From Phycisphaerales bacterium (GTDB lineage Bacteria > Planctomycetota > Phycisphaerae > Phycisphaerales > UBA1924): a stretch of 64,000 nt of DNA. The notes beneath the pieces are model-generated. The model worked only from the letters and a program-made list of their open reading frames with translations, ran no database searches and was not told the origin of the DNA. This document shows positions 37,546 through 45,946 of the stretch, in pieces. Position numbers and translations under genes: made by a program. The stretch covers positions 1 through 64,000 of the forward strand of contig JAIEOW010000158.1 of assembly GCA_019750095.1 (NCBI GenBank). The letters run 5' to 3'. Within the stretch, counting starts at the first letter, position 1; every line of letters starts with the position of its first letter.

Positions 37546-39000
37546 TCACGCCGCCCGCAGCACCAGCATCACCACATTGAACACCACGCTGATCACCAGC
37601 ATCACGATCAGCGTCAGGAACAGCTTCTTGCTCACCATCGGACGCTCGCGGCTCTTATCGAGCGGGATCGCCGCGGTTGGGGCGGCGGCCTCGGCTTTGG
37701 CCAGGCTCGCCATATCCAAGCCGCCCAGCTCCTTGTGCGCGATCGGCGGGTTCTTCTTCTCGCGCACCGCGCGCAGGTCGGCCAGCAGGTCGCCGCAGTT
37801 CTGATACCGATCGCGCGGCGCCTTGGCCATCATCATCTCGATGACCTCGCTGATCCCCGCGCTCAGCTTCGGGTTCACGTGATCGGGCGCCACCAGCTCG
37901 GCCTTCAGATGCTTGTGCATCACCGCGCTCGGGTTCTTGCCGTCAAACGGCACGCTCCCCGTCACCATGTGATACAGCGTTGCGCCCAGCGAGTACAGAT
38001 CGCTCGGCGGGCCGATGTCCTTCTCGCCGCGGATCTGCTCGGGTGAGATGTAATACGGCGTGCCGAACGCCTTGCCCGCCTCCGCCTCCGCCGCCTCCTT
38101 GTCGCTCATCGCCCGCGCAAGGCCCATGTCCGCGAGCTTGGCCACGCCCTCCTTGCTCAGCATGATGTTCTTGGGCTTCACGTCCCGGTGGATCAAGCCC
38201 TTGGCGTGCGCGTGCTGCAGGGCCTCGGCCACCTGCGAGATGATGTCGATCGCATCGATCTCGTTGTACCGCTTGTGCTTGACGATGTCGTCATACACCG
38301 TGCGCCCCGCCACATACTCCATCACAAAGTAGTGGTAATCGCCCGCCTGACCAACGTCATACGCCTGCACGATGTTCGGATGGTTCAGCGCGGCCGCCGC
38401 TCGGCCCTCGGCGTAAAAACGCTCGATGAACTGCGGGTTGTTCGTGAACTTCCTGGGCAGCACCTTGATCGCCACCTCGCGATCCAGCGAAAGCTGCCGA
38501 GCTTTGAACACCGTCGCCATCGCCCCCTTGCCAAGCTCGCCCAGGATCTTGTACCCCGGGATCTGCTGCCCGCTGCGCTCGGCCTCGGCTTGTGCACGGA
38601 TGCGCTCAAGCTGCCGCTTGGTGATGAAGTCATTCTCCACCAGCAGCATCGGCAAGCTCTTGCTGTTGCCGTCGGATGAGAGCGACCGCACCTGCTCAAG
38701 GCACGCCTGCACTTCTTCGGGGGTCGCCAGACCCTGATCAACGACAATCTTGCCGATGATCGTGTCGACGTTGGTCCCGCCCTTGGTCTTGCCCGCGGCG
38801 TTCTGGCCCCCAAGCCCTCCCAACCCGCCCAGCCCCAGCCCGTTCTCCCGTTCCGGCTCGCGCGCCGGCTTGGCGGGCGCGGGGCGCACCGCCGGCTCGT
38901 CGGGTTCCAGTTGCAGGTCCGGGCGTTCAACGTCCGCCCGCGCCTTGGAATCCATCGGCGACGTCTCGCTCAGATCGGTCTTGCGGGTTTGTTCGCTCAT
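37546..39000 (-). CDS. Ser/Thr protein kinase with C-terminal membrane anchor
   Basis: 484 residues from the ATG at 39000. Residues about 1-75 are Pro/Glu/Gly-rich and disordered. A helical segment (VDTIIGKIVVDQGLATPEEVQACL) resembles the module that precedes many planctomycete kinases and T2SS-E proteins. The kinase runs from about 147: glycine loop LGELGKGAMATVF, Lys near 179, HRDVKPKN at 271-278, and DMG at 291-293 in place of DFG. SPEQIRG and the Arg-containing C-lobe helix are present. A single hydrophobic segment at the very end (LFLTLIVMLVISVVFNVVML) anchors it with the kinase in the cytoplasm and almost nothing outside, so its signal must be cytoplasmic or membrane-borne. Confidence 0.92.
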   Translation of the reverse strand: MSEQTRKTDLSETSPMDSKARADVERPDLQLEPDEPAVRPAPAKPAREPERENGLGLGGLGGLGGQNAAGKTKGGTNVDTIIGKIVVDQGLATPEEVQACLEQVRSLSSDGNSKSLPMLLVENDFITKRQLERIRAQAEAERSGQQIPGYKILGELGKGAMATVFKARQLSLDREVAIKVLPRKFTNNPQFIERFYAEGRAAAALNHPNIVQAYDVGQAGDYHYFVMEYVAGRTVYDDIVKHKRYNEIDAIDIISQVAEALQHAHAKGLIHRDVKPKNIMLSKEGVAKLADMGLARAMSDKEAAEAEAGKAFGTPYYISPEQIRGEKDIGPPSDLYSLGATLYHMVTGSVPFDGKNPSAVMHKHLKAELVAPDHVNPKLSAGISEVIEMMMAKAPRDRYQNCGDLLADLRAVREKKNPPIAHKELGGLDMASLAKAEAAAPTAAIPLDKSRERPMVSKKLFLTLIVMLVISVVFNVVMLVLRAA

Positions 39001-39211
39001 AACGGTCGCCAAACGCTCCCACACCACCCGAGATCACCTCTCGGGGGGCATCCACCCCGCCGATCGCTCGCGGCGGGCCTCAGACACATCCAACCATCGG
39101 CACCATCTTCAGATGGCGTCCACCAAGACTGTGGAACAGTAAAGTGTACGGTCCACTGGCTACGCGTGTTTCGATTCCATCTGGCTCGGGTTTTTACTCT
39201 TCTGAGGCGTT

Positions 39212-40996
39212 ATGCGGACCTCTTCATCCTCCATCACTCTTCCCGACGCCGTTGACGTCATCATCGCCGGTGCCGGTCACAACGGCTTGGTCTGTGCCGC
39301 CATCCTCGCTGGGCAGGGGAAAAAGGTCCTCGTCTGCGAGGCGAGCGACGCCGTCGGCGGAGCGTGTCGCACCGAGCGTCCCTTCGCCAAAGCCCCCGGT
39401 GTCGGGTGTTCCACCGGTGCGTATCTCCTGGGACCGATGCCGCCGGAAGTGCTCGATGCCACCGGACTCCGCAGCAAGGTGCGGCTGATCCCCCGCCGAC
39501 CCCATGGGTTTTTCTTGCTGCCTCAATCCGACATTCAATCCGAGGCCCGGGCGCAAGCCCGGGCACCTTTGGCGTCGGGCACGGCCGTGCGCGCGCACAC
39601 GCCGGACATGCCCGGGCTTGCGCCCGCGCCTCTGATGAGACCAGTTGCCTTCGGCATCCCCGGCGGCCTCACGCATCTTGCGCCGCAGGATCGTGCTGCG
39701 CTCGATGATCTCGACGTCGTGCTCGCCGCGATCCGCGATGACCTCGCCCCGCTCTGGCTGCAAGACGCCATTCCGCTTGAAGAGTCCATCGACTTCATCC
39801 GCAACACGCCCGCCCCTTCGCGCGTTGGCGGCACCATCCGCGACCTCTATCGCCTGCTCGCCCTCGGCGCTTCGGGCGACGCCTATCCCTCGGGCGCACT
39901 GCGGGATTTTCTGGAGTGCTTCTCGTTTGCGTCAGAGTTCGTCAAAGCCGTCGTCGCCACCGACGGCTTCGTCGGCTCCTCCCGCGGCTACGCCGATCCG
40001 GGCTCGGGAATGAACTTTCTGCTGCACAACATGCTCCGTCTGCCCGCGGGCGATGGACCGACGACCGCCCAGCCGCTGGGCAGTTGGCAGCTCGTCGAAG
40101 GCGGCATGGGCGCGATCACGCGCGGGCTTGCTGAGTGTGTGCAAGACGCGGGCGGGCTGATCCTCACCGGTGCCCGCGTGACCGAAGCCCATCCCGGCCC
40201 GTCGAGCATGCGAGCCGTGGAGATCGAGGGCGTCGGCTCGGTCAGAGCCCGCGCCCTGGTCATCGCCACCGACCCGCGCAGCGCGCTCGACATGCTCTCC
40301 GGCGAGGCCCGCATGCGACTGGAGCAGGTCATCGCCCCGATCGGCGATCATCTGGGCACATCGCTCAAGATCAACCTTGCGCTCAAACGCCTTCCCAGCG
40401 TCGTCGGCACGCGCGAGCTGCAAGCCATCGCCCCGAGCGCTCACCCGCTTGCCGGCACCGTGCACATCCTGCCGACGGTCGACACCATGGCCCGCCTGGA
40501 GCGCGCCCGCCGTCGCGCAACGATCGACGGCCACGTGCCCGACGCGTTTGACGCGATGATCGACGTCTACACCCACACCGCCGTGGATCCGTCGCTGATG
40601 GATGCCCAGGGTCGCCACGCGATGTCGCTGTTTGTGCAGTGGGTGCCGAGCACCTTGTCCGCGCTCGCCGCGGAGGAGTTTGCCCATTCACTTATTGATG
40701 GCCCGGTGGCTCAGGTCCTGCCCGATCTGCCGGAACTGATCGAAGACATGCTGGTCCTGGCCCCGCGTGGGATCGAAGGCCGCTTCGGGATCCGCGGCGG
40801 GCACATCCATCATGTGGATAACGGGTGGACGATGAACCGCCGCCTGCCCGCGCGCTCACCTATTCAGGGTATTTACCTTGCCGGAGCCGGGGCACACCCT
40901 GGCGGATCGGTGGTCGGGGCGGCGGGACTGATCGCCGCGAAGCTGATTCTGAGCGACTTTCCCGCATTTGCATCCGCCGACACGCGTCCTGCGTAA
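39212..40996 (+). CDS. Phytoene-desaturase-like FAD oxidoreductase with a translated palindromic repeat
   Basis: 594 residues. The N-terminus has the FAD-binding dinucleotide fold VIIAGAGHNGLVCAAILA and the following VGGACRTE, as in phytoene desaturase/PYROXD2-type enzymes. The central part and the C-terminal GIYLAGAGAHPGGSVVGAAG complete the family pattern, so it probably oxidises a polyisoprenoid or carotenoid-like substrate. Residues about 108-143 are encoded by a 107-bp palindromic element (39534-39640) that also occurs at 51187-51293 outside genes; the frame is open through it. The inserted segment is Ala/Arg/Pro-rich and unlike the flanks. Whether the enzyme is still active is unknown. 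Confidence 0.88.
   Translation: MRTSSSSITLPDAVDVIIAGAGHNGLVCAAILAGQGKKVLVCEASDAVGGACRTERPFAKAPGVGCSTGAYLLGPMPPEVLDATGLRSKVRLIPRRPHGFFLLPQSDIQSEARAQARAPLASGTAVRAHTPDMPGLAPAPLMRPVAFGIPGGLTHLAPQDRAALDDLDVVLAAIRDDLAPLWLQDAIPLEESIDFIRNTPAPSRVGGTIRDLYRLLALGASGDAYPSGALRDFLECFSFASEFVKAVVATDGFVGSSRGYADPGSGMNFLLHNMLRLPAGDGPTTAQPLGSWQLVEGGMGAITRGLAECVQDAGGLILTGARVTEAHPGPSSMRAVEIEGVGSVRARALVIATDPRSALDMLSGEARMRLEQVIAPIGDHLGTSLKINLALKRLPSVVGTRELQAIAPSAHPLAGTVHILPTVDTMARLERARRRATIDGHVPDAFDAMIDVYTHTAVDPSLMDAQGRHAMSLFVQWVPSTLSALAAEEFAHSLIDGPVAQVLPDLPELIEDMLVLAPRGIEGRFGIRGGHIHHVDNGWTMNRRLPARSPIQGIYLAGAGAHPGGSVVGAAGLIAAKLILSDFPAFASADTRPA
39534..39640. repeat. 107-bp palindromic element, copy A (inside a gene)
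   Basis: The left arm starts TTCAATCCGAGGCCCGGGCG and the right arm ends GCCTCTGATGAGA; they are near-perfect reverse complements over about 30 bases, with a variable 40-base centre. Copy B at 51187-51293 is the same length and alignable without gaps. It is read in frame in the oxidoreductase gene and contributes about 36 residues. Confidence 0.85.
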
Positions 40997-41167
40997 GGAG
41001 AGCTTGACTCGGCTCTGTTTGGGGCGAAAATTGGCAGAACCTTCGTGGGGTGTGCAGACAAAGCACGAACACGAAAGGAAATGAACGATTTTCGGTCGCA
41101 ATCGCGGCAAAATCAGCCGTGCTGCGGGTCAGGATTCGTACCATCGCGTGAAGGATCGCCGATGCGT

Positions 41168-41254
41168 GGGGGGTGGGCAGGGGTCGGGTATGGGGTGAAG
41201 CGCGGTCCGCAGGGGTGATCGGGGGCCTGCGGGGGTGGGTTTGAGGGGTGGGTG
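41168..41254 (+). other. G-run cluster upstream of a pseudopilin gene
   Basis: In a gene-free stretch (40997-41365) the plus strand has runs of 3-6 G separated by 1-4 bases: GGGGGG, GGG, GGGG, GGG, GGGG within 41168-41195, and a second cluster GGGG, GGGGG, GGGGG, GGG, GGGG, GGG at 41212-41250. Both satisfy the usual G-quadruplex pattern. The cluster ends about 110 bases before the ATG of the pseudopilin. Nothing else recognisable lies in this gap. Confidence 0.55.
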
Positions 41255-41365
41255 GAACATGCGCACGGCGGCGCATGGTGATTGAGCGTGGCCACCGTTC
41301 TGGTGGAGGTGCGGTTTGGAATGGTCGGACGATTGTCGCCTTGTTTGCGTTTCGGAGCCCAACTC

Positions 41366-42412
41366 ATGTCCACATCAACCCAGTTCCGTCGTCTTGCTCG
41401 TCCCGCCGCTGGTTTCACCCTGATCGAGCTGCTGGTGGTGATCGCGATCATCGCGCTGCTTGTGGGCATCCTGCTGCCGGCACTGGGCAAGGCCCGTGCG
41501 GCGGCCCAGAGCGTCAAGAGCTTGGCGAACCTGCGGTCGATGGGGCAGATGCAGGCGACGTACTCGGCGGAGACGAAAGACAGCTTCATCAATCCATTTG
41601 ACAATCTTCCAGCCCAAGGTGGAGCAAGCCGCGCAAATTTCTGGTGCAACGTGATTCCGCCGAACAGCATGAATGACCCGAATCCGCTCCCATGGCGATT
41701 CGACATTTCTGGCTGGGCGAGTGAGATGTTCTCACCGCACGCGGCGAGCTTGTTGATCAACTTTCACGCGAGTTCATCCTCTGATCTTGGTTCTGATGTA
41801 CAGTTCGCGCCTGCGGATACCCTTGTGATCCAGCGATCGAAGGAGTTTTTCGTGCAGCTTCGGGCTCAAGGGGTTGATACCGGCATTTGGGATGGATCTT
41901 ATTGGTTCTCCCCGACCTTGTGGCTGAGCCCTACCCGCTATTCTTCCGCATTCCGGGTCCAGCTTAACGCAACGCCAGCGGATGGACTTACCTACCTAAG
42001 GCGAAATCGCGTTGACAATGTGACTTTCCCGAGCGCAAAAGTTCTCGCCTGGGAGCGAATGGACTTCTCAAAGTCAAAGAAGCAAACGACGCTCACGGGT
42101 GGTAGTACACTCAGCGGCCCTCCAACGTGGAACAATCCTGGTGCCGAGCCCCGGTTCGTGCTCGTCGACGGGAGCGTAGATCAAGTCAAAATGAGTAAGT
42201 TGTACACACTTTCTCAATCTATGGACCAGAAGACACGAGATCAGTTCACTCCGTCGGGAATCTGGAATGTGACTGCGGACGCCCTGGCATTCTACTCTAT
42301 GGAGAACGATGGTCTGCAGAACGGCGTCACAGCGACCTCGGTTGGCGGTGCTTTTCCCGCACATTTCTGGTCGACACGCTTTGGCGTCAATGGTCGAGAT
42401 ATCAACCGCTAG
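41366..42412 (+). CDS. Type II pseudopilin-like protein
   Basis: 348 residues; ATG at 41366 with GGAG nine bases upstream. The leader MSTSTQFRRLARPAAG is followed by the prepilin cleavage site and [18 protein letters not shown]. The helix continues into LPALGKARAAAQSVKSLANLRSMGQ. The C-terminal domain is beta-rich and has a VLVDGSVDQVKMSKL strand in place of the usual H-containing motif. From about 41580 the DNA is visibly less GC-rich than the prepilin part, which suggests a different history for the C-terminal half. A small membrane protein gene follows 16 bases later. Confidence 0.87.
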   Translation: MSTSTQFRRLARPAAGFTLIELLVVIAIIALLVGILLPALGKARAAAQSVKSLANLRSMGQMQATYSAETKDSFINPFDNLPAQGGASRANFWCNVIPPNSMNDPNPLPWRFDISGWASEMFSPHAASLLINFHASSSSDLGSDVQFAPADTLVIQRSKEFFVQLRAQGVDTGIWDGSYWFSPTLWLSPTRYSSAFRVQLNATPADGLTYLRRNRVDNVTFPSAKVLAWERMDFSKSKKQTTLTGGSTLSGPPTWNNPGAEPRFVLVDGSVDQVKMSKLYTLSQSMDQKTRDQFTPSGIWNVTADALAFYSMENDGLQNGVTATSVGGAFPAHFWSTRFGVNGRDINR

Positions 42413-42428
42413 TCTTGGGTAGACGTTC

Positions 42429-42665
42429 ATGGCGCGTAACATTAAACAAAAGCATTTGCTGCTGGGCGGCTTAGCGGCAGTTCTGACACTCGCGGCACTG
42501 GTACTTTGGTTCAGAGATTCCCTGTTCAGCAGCCGCGGGGCGCAGGCCGGTAACTCTCTTGATCCTGCTATTGCCGAAGGTGTCGAGAAACAATATGCGA
42601 ACCCCCCGCCCGAGCCGGTGGTTGAGCAAGACCTTCCCAAGGGTCGTGGAAAACTGCCCGGATAG
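42429..42665 (+). CDS. Small single-span membrane protein
   Basis: 78 residues. A Lys/Arg-rich start is followed by one hydrophobic segment at about 10-29 (LLLGGLAAVLTLAALVLWF) and a polar, Pro-rich tail. It begins 16 bases after the pseudopilin stop, so the two are very likely co-transcribed and may work together. I do not recognise a family. Small membrane proteins of this shape follow pseudopilin genes in other planctomycetes (recollection, not checked). Confidence 0.7.
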   Translation: MARNIKQKHLLLGGLAAVLTLAALVLWFRDSLFSSRGAQAGNSLDPAIAEGVEKQYANPPPEPVVEQDLPKGRGKLPG

Positions 42666-42924
42666 CCGATCGCATGGCGATGGCCACCTGCCCGTGCACA
42701 GCACTACGCCAAATCAGCGGTATTGGGTGCGAAAGCTAGATTGTTGACCGAGATCGCTAACTCTCCCCAGTACTGGCGGGAGATTGTCATAGTCGACAGA
42801 GTTTGCTATTACTCTATTCGAATCATGCAAGTTGGCGAAGCCGATGATTTGTCGACCGCGTAGAGCTACGTGGCAGTCGTACGAGGATGTTCATTTCTCG
42901 GTGCTGGACACCAAGGAGGCAGAA

Positions 42925-44783
42925 GTGTTTTCTTATGCTCTTCGGATCATCGGCGTTTTGGTTGTCGTCTGCGTCAGCGGAACGCCGCTCTTCGCGCAAT
43001 CTCGCAATGTCTCAAACGTTGCAAACCCAATCGCGATTGTTGGTCAGAGTGTGCCTGGTGTTCCTGGTGCAACTTTTCAGGCATTCGAGAAGCCACGTGT
43101 GTCAGCGAATGGCATGGTCGTGTTCTGGGCGACGTGGTGCGTTTCGGGAACTGGCATTTTCGCTTGGACCCAAGCTTCGGGGCTTCGTCTGGTTGTTGCC
43201 GAAGGGCAGATCGCACCGGGTTTTTCGAGCACGTTTCGGTCATTCTCCGTAGAACCAACCGTAAATGGTAGCGGTATCATTTGTTTCCGAGCCAGTCTCG
43301 ACGATGGGCCGAGCGGAATCTGGTTCGCTAATACTGCGAACAATCCCGCGACACTCACGGCGGTTGTAAGTGATGGTCAAGTGGCGGGAAGTGGGGCGAT
43401 ACTTGACAATATTTTTAGCTTGTCGACCAGTGCGGTAGGCATCAATAACGTATCCACTATCCTGTTCACCGCGCCGACCACCATCAATGGAACGACCGCA
43501 ATCACGCTTTGGCGCCGTAATGCTTCAACCGGAAATCTTACCTCACTTTATAGAGACGGTGATCCTGCGCCGAACCCGCCTTCTGGGCTGTTGACCGCAG
43601 AGAGGGGAAGGCTGATTGGATTTGGTCTAAACGGACTCGATCAGGTGATGGTGGCGCAGTCTATTTATGTCACGTATTCTCAGTTTGGGATAGTCTTCGA
43701 TGGTCAATATGACGAAATCCTTCGCGGGGTGGGGAATCCGAACTCTATCGTTTACTGTTCTGGGCTGGATGGCGGGTTTCTGGAGATCCCTCCGTACCTG
43801 TCTTCGAGTGGTGGAGTCGGCTACTTTCGACGAGTCATAATTATGAACCCGCCCTCAGCATTTAACCATCGTGATGAGTGTCTACTGTCGTCGTTTGGTG
43901 CCATCGCGGTTGAGGGTGCAAGTGCTCCGGGAACTTTTCCGGGGGTATCTTCGGGTCGCGCACCCAGGGACCAGGTCCCAACAATTCTTGGTCGCATCCG
44001 GTCGTTAATGGTTTGGAAGGAACTGTTGTAGCTCGAACTTACAGCATCCCATCTTTGAACATTGTGGGAAGCGGTGTTTGGCACTGGCTGCCGCCCAAAC
44101 CACAGCAGGGGTTGTTTTTTAGTGGAGACACGGCTTTTCAGTCAACCGGCCAATATCGTTTCGCGCTGTTCGGTTGGCCGACCACGAACTCCTTCGATCT
44201 GGCGAGCATCCCACTTGAACTGAATGATTCGAGTCATATCGTTGTGCTGGCTCCAACGTGCTTGCTGCAATCGGACGATGTTTGTGAAGACGCGGCAATG
44301 GGGCTGTACTTTGCGGATCAAACTACTCAGAGAATTGCCAGGATTCGGTTGGGGGTTCGGAACGACACTGTTGTTGTGCAATCTCAACAGTACCGGGTCA
44401 CGAACGTGATCTTCGGGTGGAACCATCAGACACCTTTTGAAAGGCTGGTCCCGCATAGTTCCGAAAGTGGACTGAGCGCCTTGTCTGCGAGCGGGCGGAC
44501 CGCATGGATTATGGAGCTGGAGAACACATCCACCGGTGCGACGTCTAGTGGAGTGTTTACCTATGAGCGAGGACTTCCCACACCGCCAACTGGCGGCGAC
44601 GGAACACGCGTACGAAATCCGAACGGATTTCACGGTAGGTTGATTTTTGCAGTCAACCCCCAACCTTGGTATTTGCTTACGGTAACACGGAATCTCGGGC
44701 TCGCTGCTTGCCGCTTCCACAATCTTGCTGTACATTCAATAATCCCCCCCGCGTTCTGCGGCGAGGGGCAAGCGAGGTACGAC
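42925..44783 (+). pseudogene. Frameshifted secreted NxxGxVxF-repeat protein
   Basis: A GTG at 42925 has AAGGAGG five bases before it and opens a signal peptide (FSYALRIIGVLVVVCVSGTPLFAQ). The product shows repeats of the form DGQ/PG...F..P.vNg.G...F (for example RVSANGMVVFWATW and TVNGSGIICFRASL), as in DUF7453-type proteins. This frame stops at 44031. The continuation of the same repeat (SHPVVNGLEGTVVARTY) is in another frame from about 43950-44010 and runs open to the next gene. A one- or two-base indel near 43945-43985 explains it; a sequencing error cannot be excluded. The region is less GC-rich than its surroundings. The 3' limit given is the start of the next gene; the true former end is not visible. 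Confidence 0.7.
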
Positions 44784-45728
44784 ATGCTGACTCCCCTGTT
44801 CCGGTTTTCCCGGCGATGTGGTCGTGGATGGGCTCAAGCCCGTCCGTCCCGAGGCGGCTTCACGCTCATTGAGCTGCTCGTGGTCATCGCCATCATCGCT
44901 CTGCTCGTGGGCATCCTGCTCCCGGCGATCGGGAAGGCCCGCAAGGCGAGCTGGAAGGCAATCTCGCTGAGCAACATCCGGCAGATCACCGCCGCGATGT
45001 ACACGTACCGGGATCAGTACAAGCAGTATCTGCCCGTGACGCTCACGTATTCCCCCCGCGGGTCGGCCCCATCGACCCCCGGTCAGCGGGCGGCGGGCTG
45101 GGCAACGTGGCAGTATGGCGGGAAGAACAACGACCAGTACTGGGTCAGTGCGTACGGCGGCGTGTTTGACATCGAAGCTGCCGACCGACCGCTGAACCCG
45201 TTCATCACCGAGAACCTGCTGGAAGCCCCGCCTGCGCCCGCTCGGCTTGGGCCGACGGACCCGGTGCGCAAGACCCTGCAGTTGCCGGTGTTCAAAGATC
45301 CGGCCGACAAGGTGAGCTATCAGCGCAGCGCGACGTTCAGCACCAATCCGACCGAGTCGCCGATCTCGTGCTATGACGACGTCGGCACGTCGTATCAGTA
45401 TCAGGCCAAGTGGTTTGACCGGATCTATCCGGGCGGGATCAGCGACTTTGACCGGGCGTTTCAGTTCGGCACCGAGCGTCTGCGGCTGGGGGATCAGTTC
45501 CAGCCGTCGCGGCTGGTCTGGCTGAACGATCAGTTCGCCGACGTGGTGGTGAACAACACCAGCACGCGCTTCCAGCTTCGCAACGGCTATGGCGACATCA
45601 ATCGGTCGGTCATGGCGTTCATGGACGGGCACGCGAGCTACACCAAGGTTCGGCCGGGGGCGAACGCCGAGGCGTTCACCAACGGCGATTACACGATGGT
45701 GTTTGAGGATCTGCGGATTCCGCGCTGA
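44784..45728 (+). CDS. Type II pseudopilin-like protein
   Basis: 314 residues from the ATG at 44784; the open frame extends much further upstream only because it runs into the broken gene. The leader MLTPLFRFSRRCGRGWAQAR is basic and precedes [20 protein letters not shown], the prepilin signature, followed by LPAIGKARKASWKAISLSNI. The C-terminal part has the planctomycete pseudopilin ending with MAFMDGHASYTKV. GC content is high again, matching the genome. A terminator follows. Confidence 0.88.
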   Translation: MLTPLFRFSRRCGRGWAQARPSRGGFTLIELLVVIAIIALLVGILLPAIGKARKASWKAISLSNIRQITAAMYTYRDQYKQYLPVTLTYSPRGSAPSTPGQRAAGWATWQYGGKNNDQYWVSAYGGVFDIEAADRPLNPFITENLLEAPPAPARLGPTDPVRKTLQLPVFKDPADKVSYQRSATFSTNPTESPISCYDDVGTSYQYQAKWFDRIYPGGISDFDRAFQFGTERLRLGDQFQPSRLVWLNDQFADVVVNNTSTRFQLRNGYGDINRSVMAFMDGHASYTKVRPGANAEAFTNGDYTMVFEDLRIPR

Positions 45729-45751
45729 GTTCGGTGGACGAATGAAGTACG

Positions 45752-45779
45752 AACCCCAGCCAAACGGCTGGGGTTTTTC
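45752..45779 (+). terminator. Terminator after the third pseudopilin gene
   Basis: A perfect 10-bp stem (AACCCCAGCC at 45752-45761, GGCTGGGGTT at 45766-45775) with a 4-base loop, followed by TTTCG. It lies 23 bases after the stop at 45728. Confidence 0.85.
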
Positions 45780-45946
45780 GTTCCGGGATGAGGGAGATCG
45801 GTGGACAAGGGCTCACCGCCCTGAAGTGTCCGATTCCGCTACTATGTCCCCCAGCGCGAGCGGCGGTTTGCTCGCAGTTTGTTGGGTATCGAGGGTTGGT
45901 GGTGGGTTGACGGGAACGAGCGGCCGAGTCTCTGGCTGGCTTCCAC

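Noticed and set aside
42768-42789. Hairpin TCTCCC/GGGAGA with inner CAGTACTG after the small membrane protein gene
   Set aside because: It could be a weak terminator but has no T-run; support is too thin to annotate.
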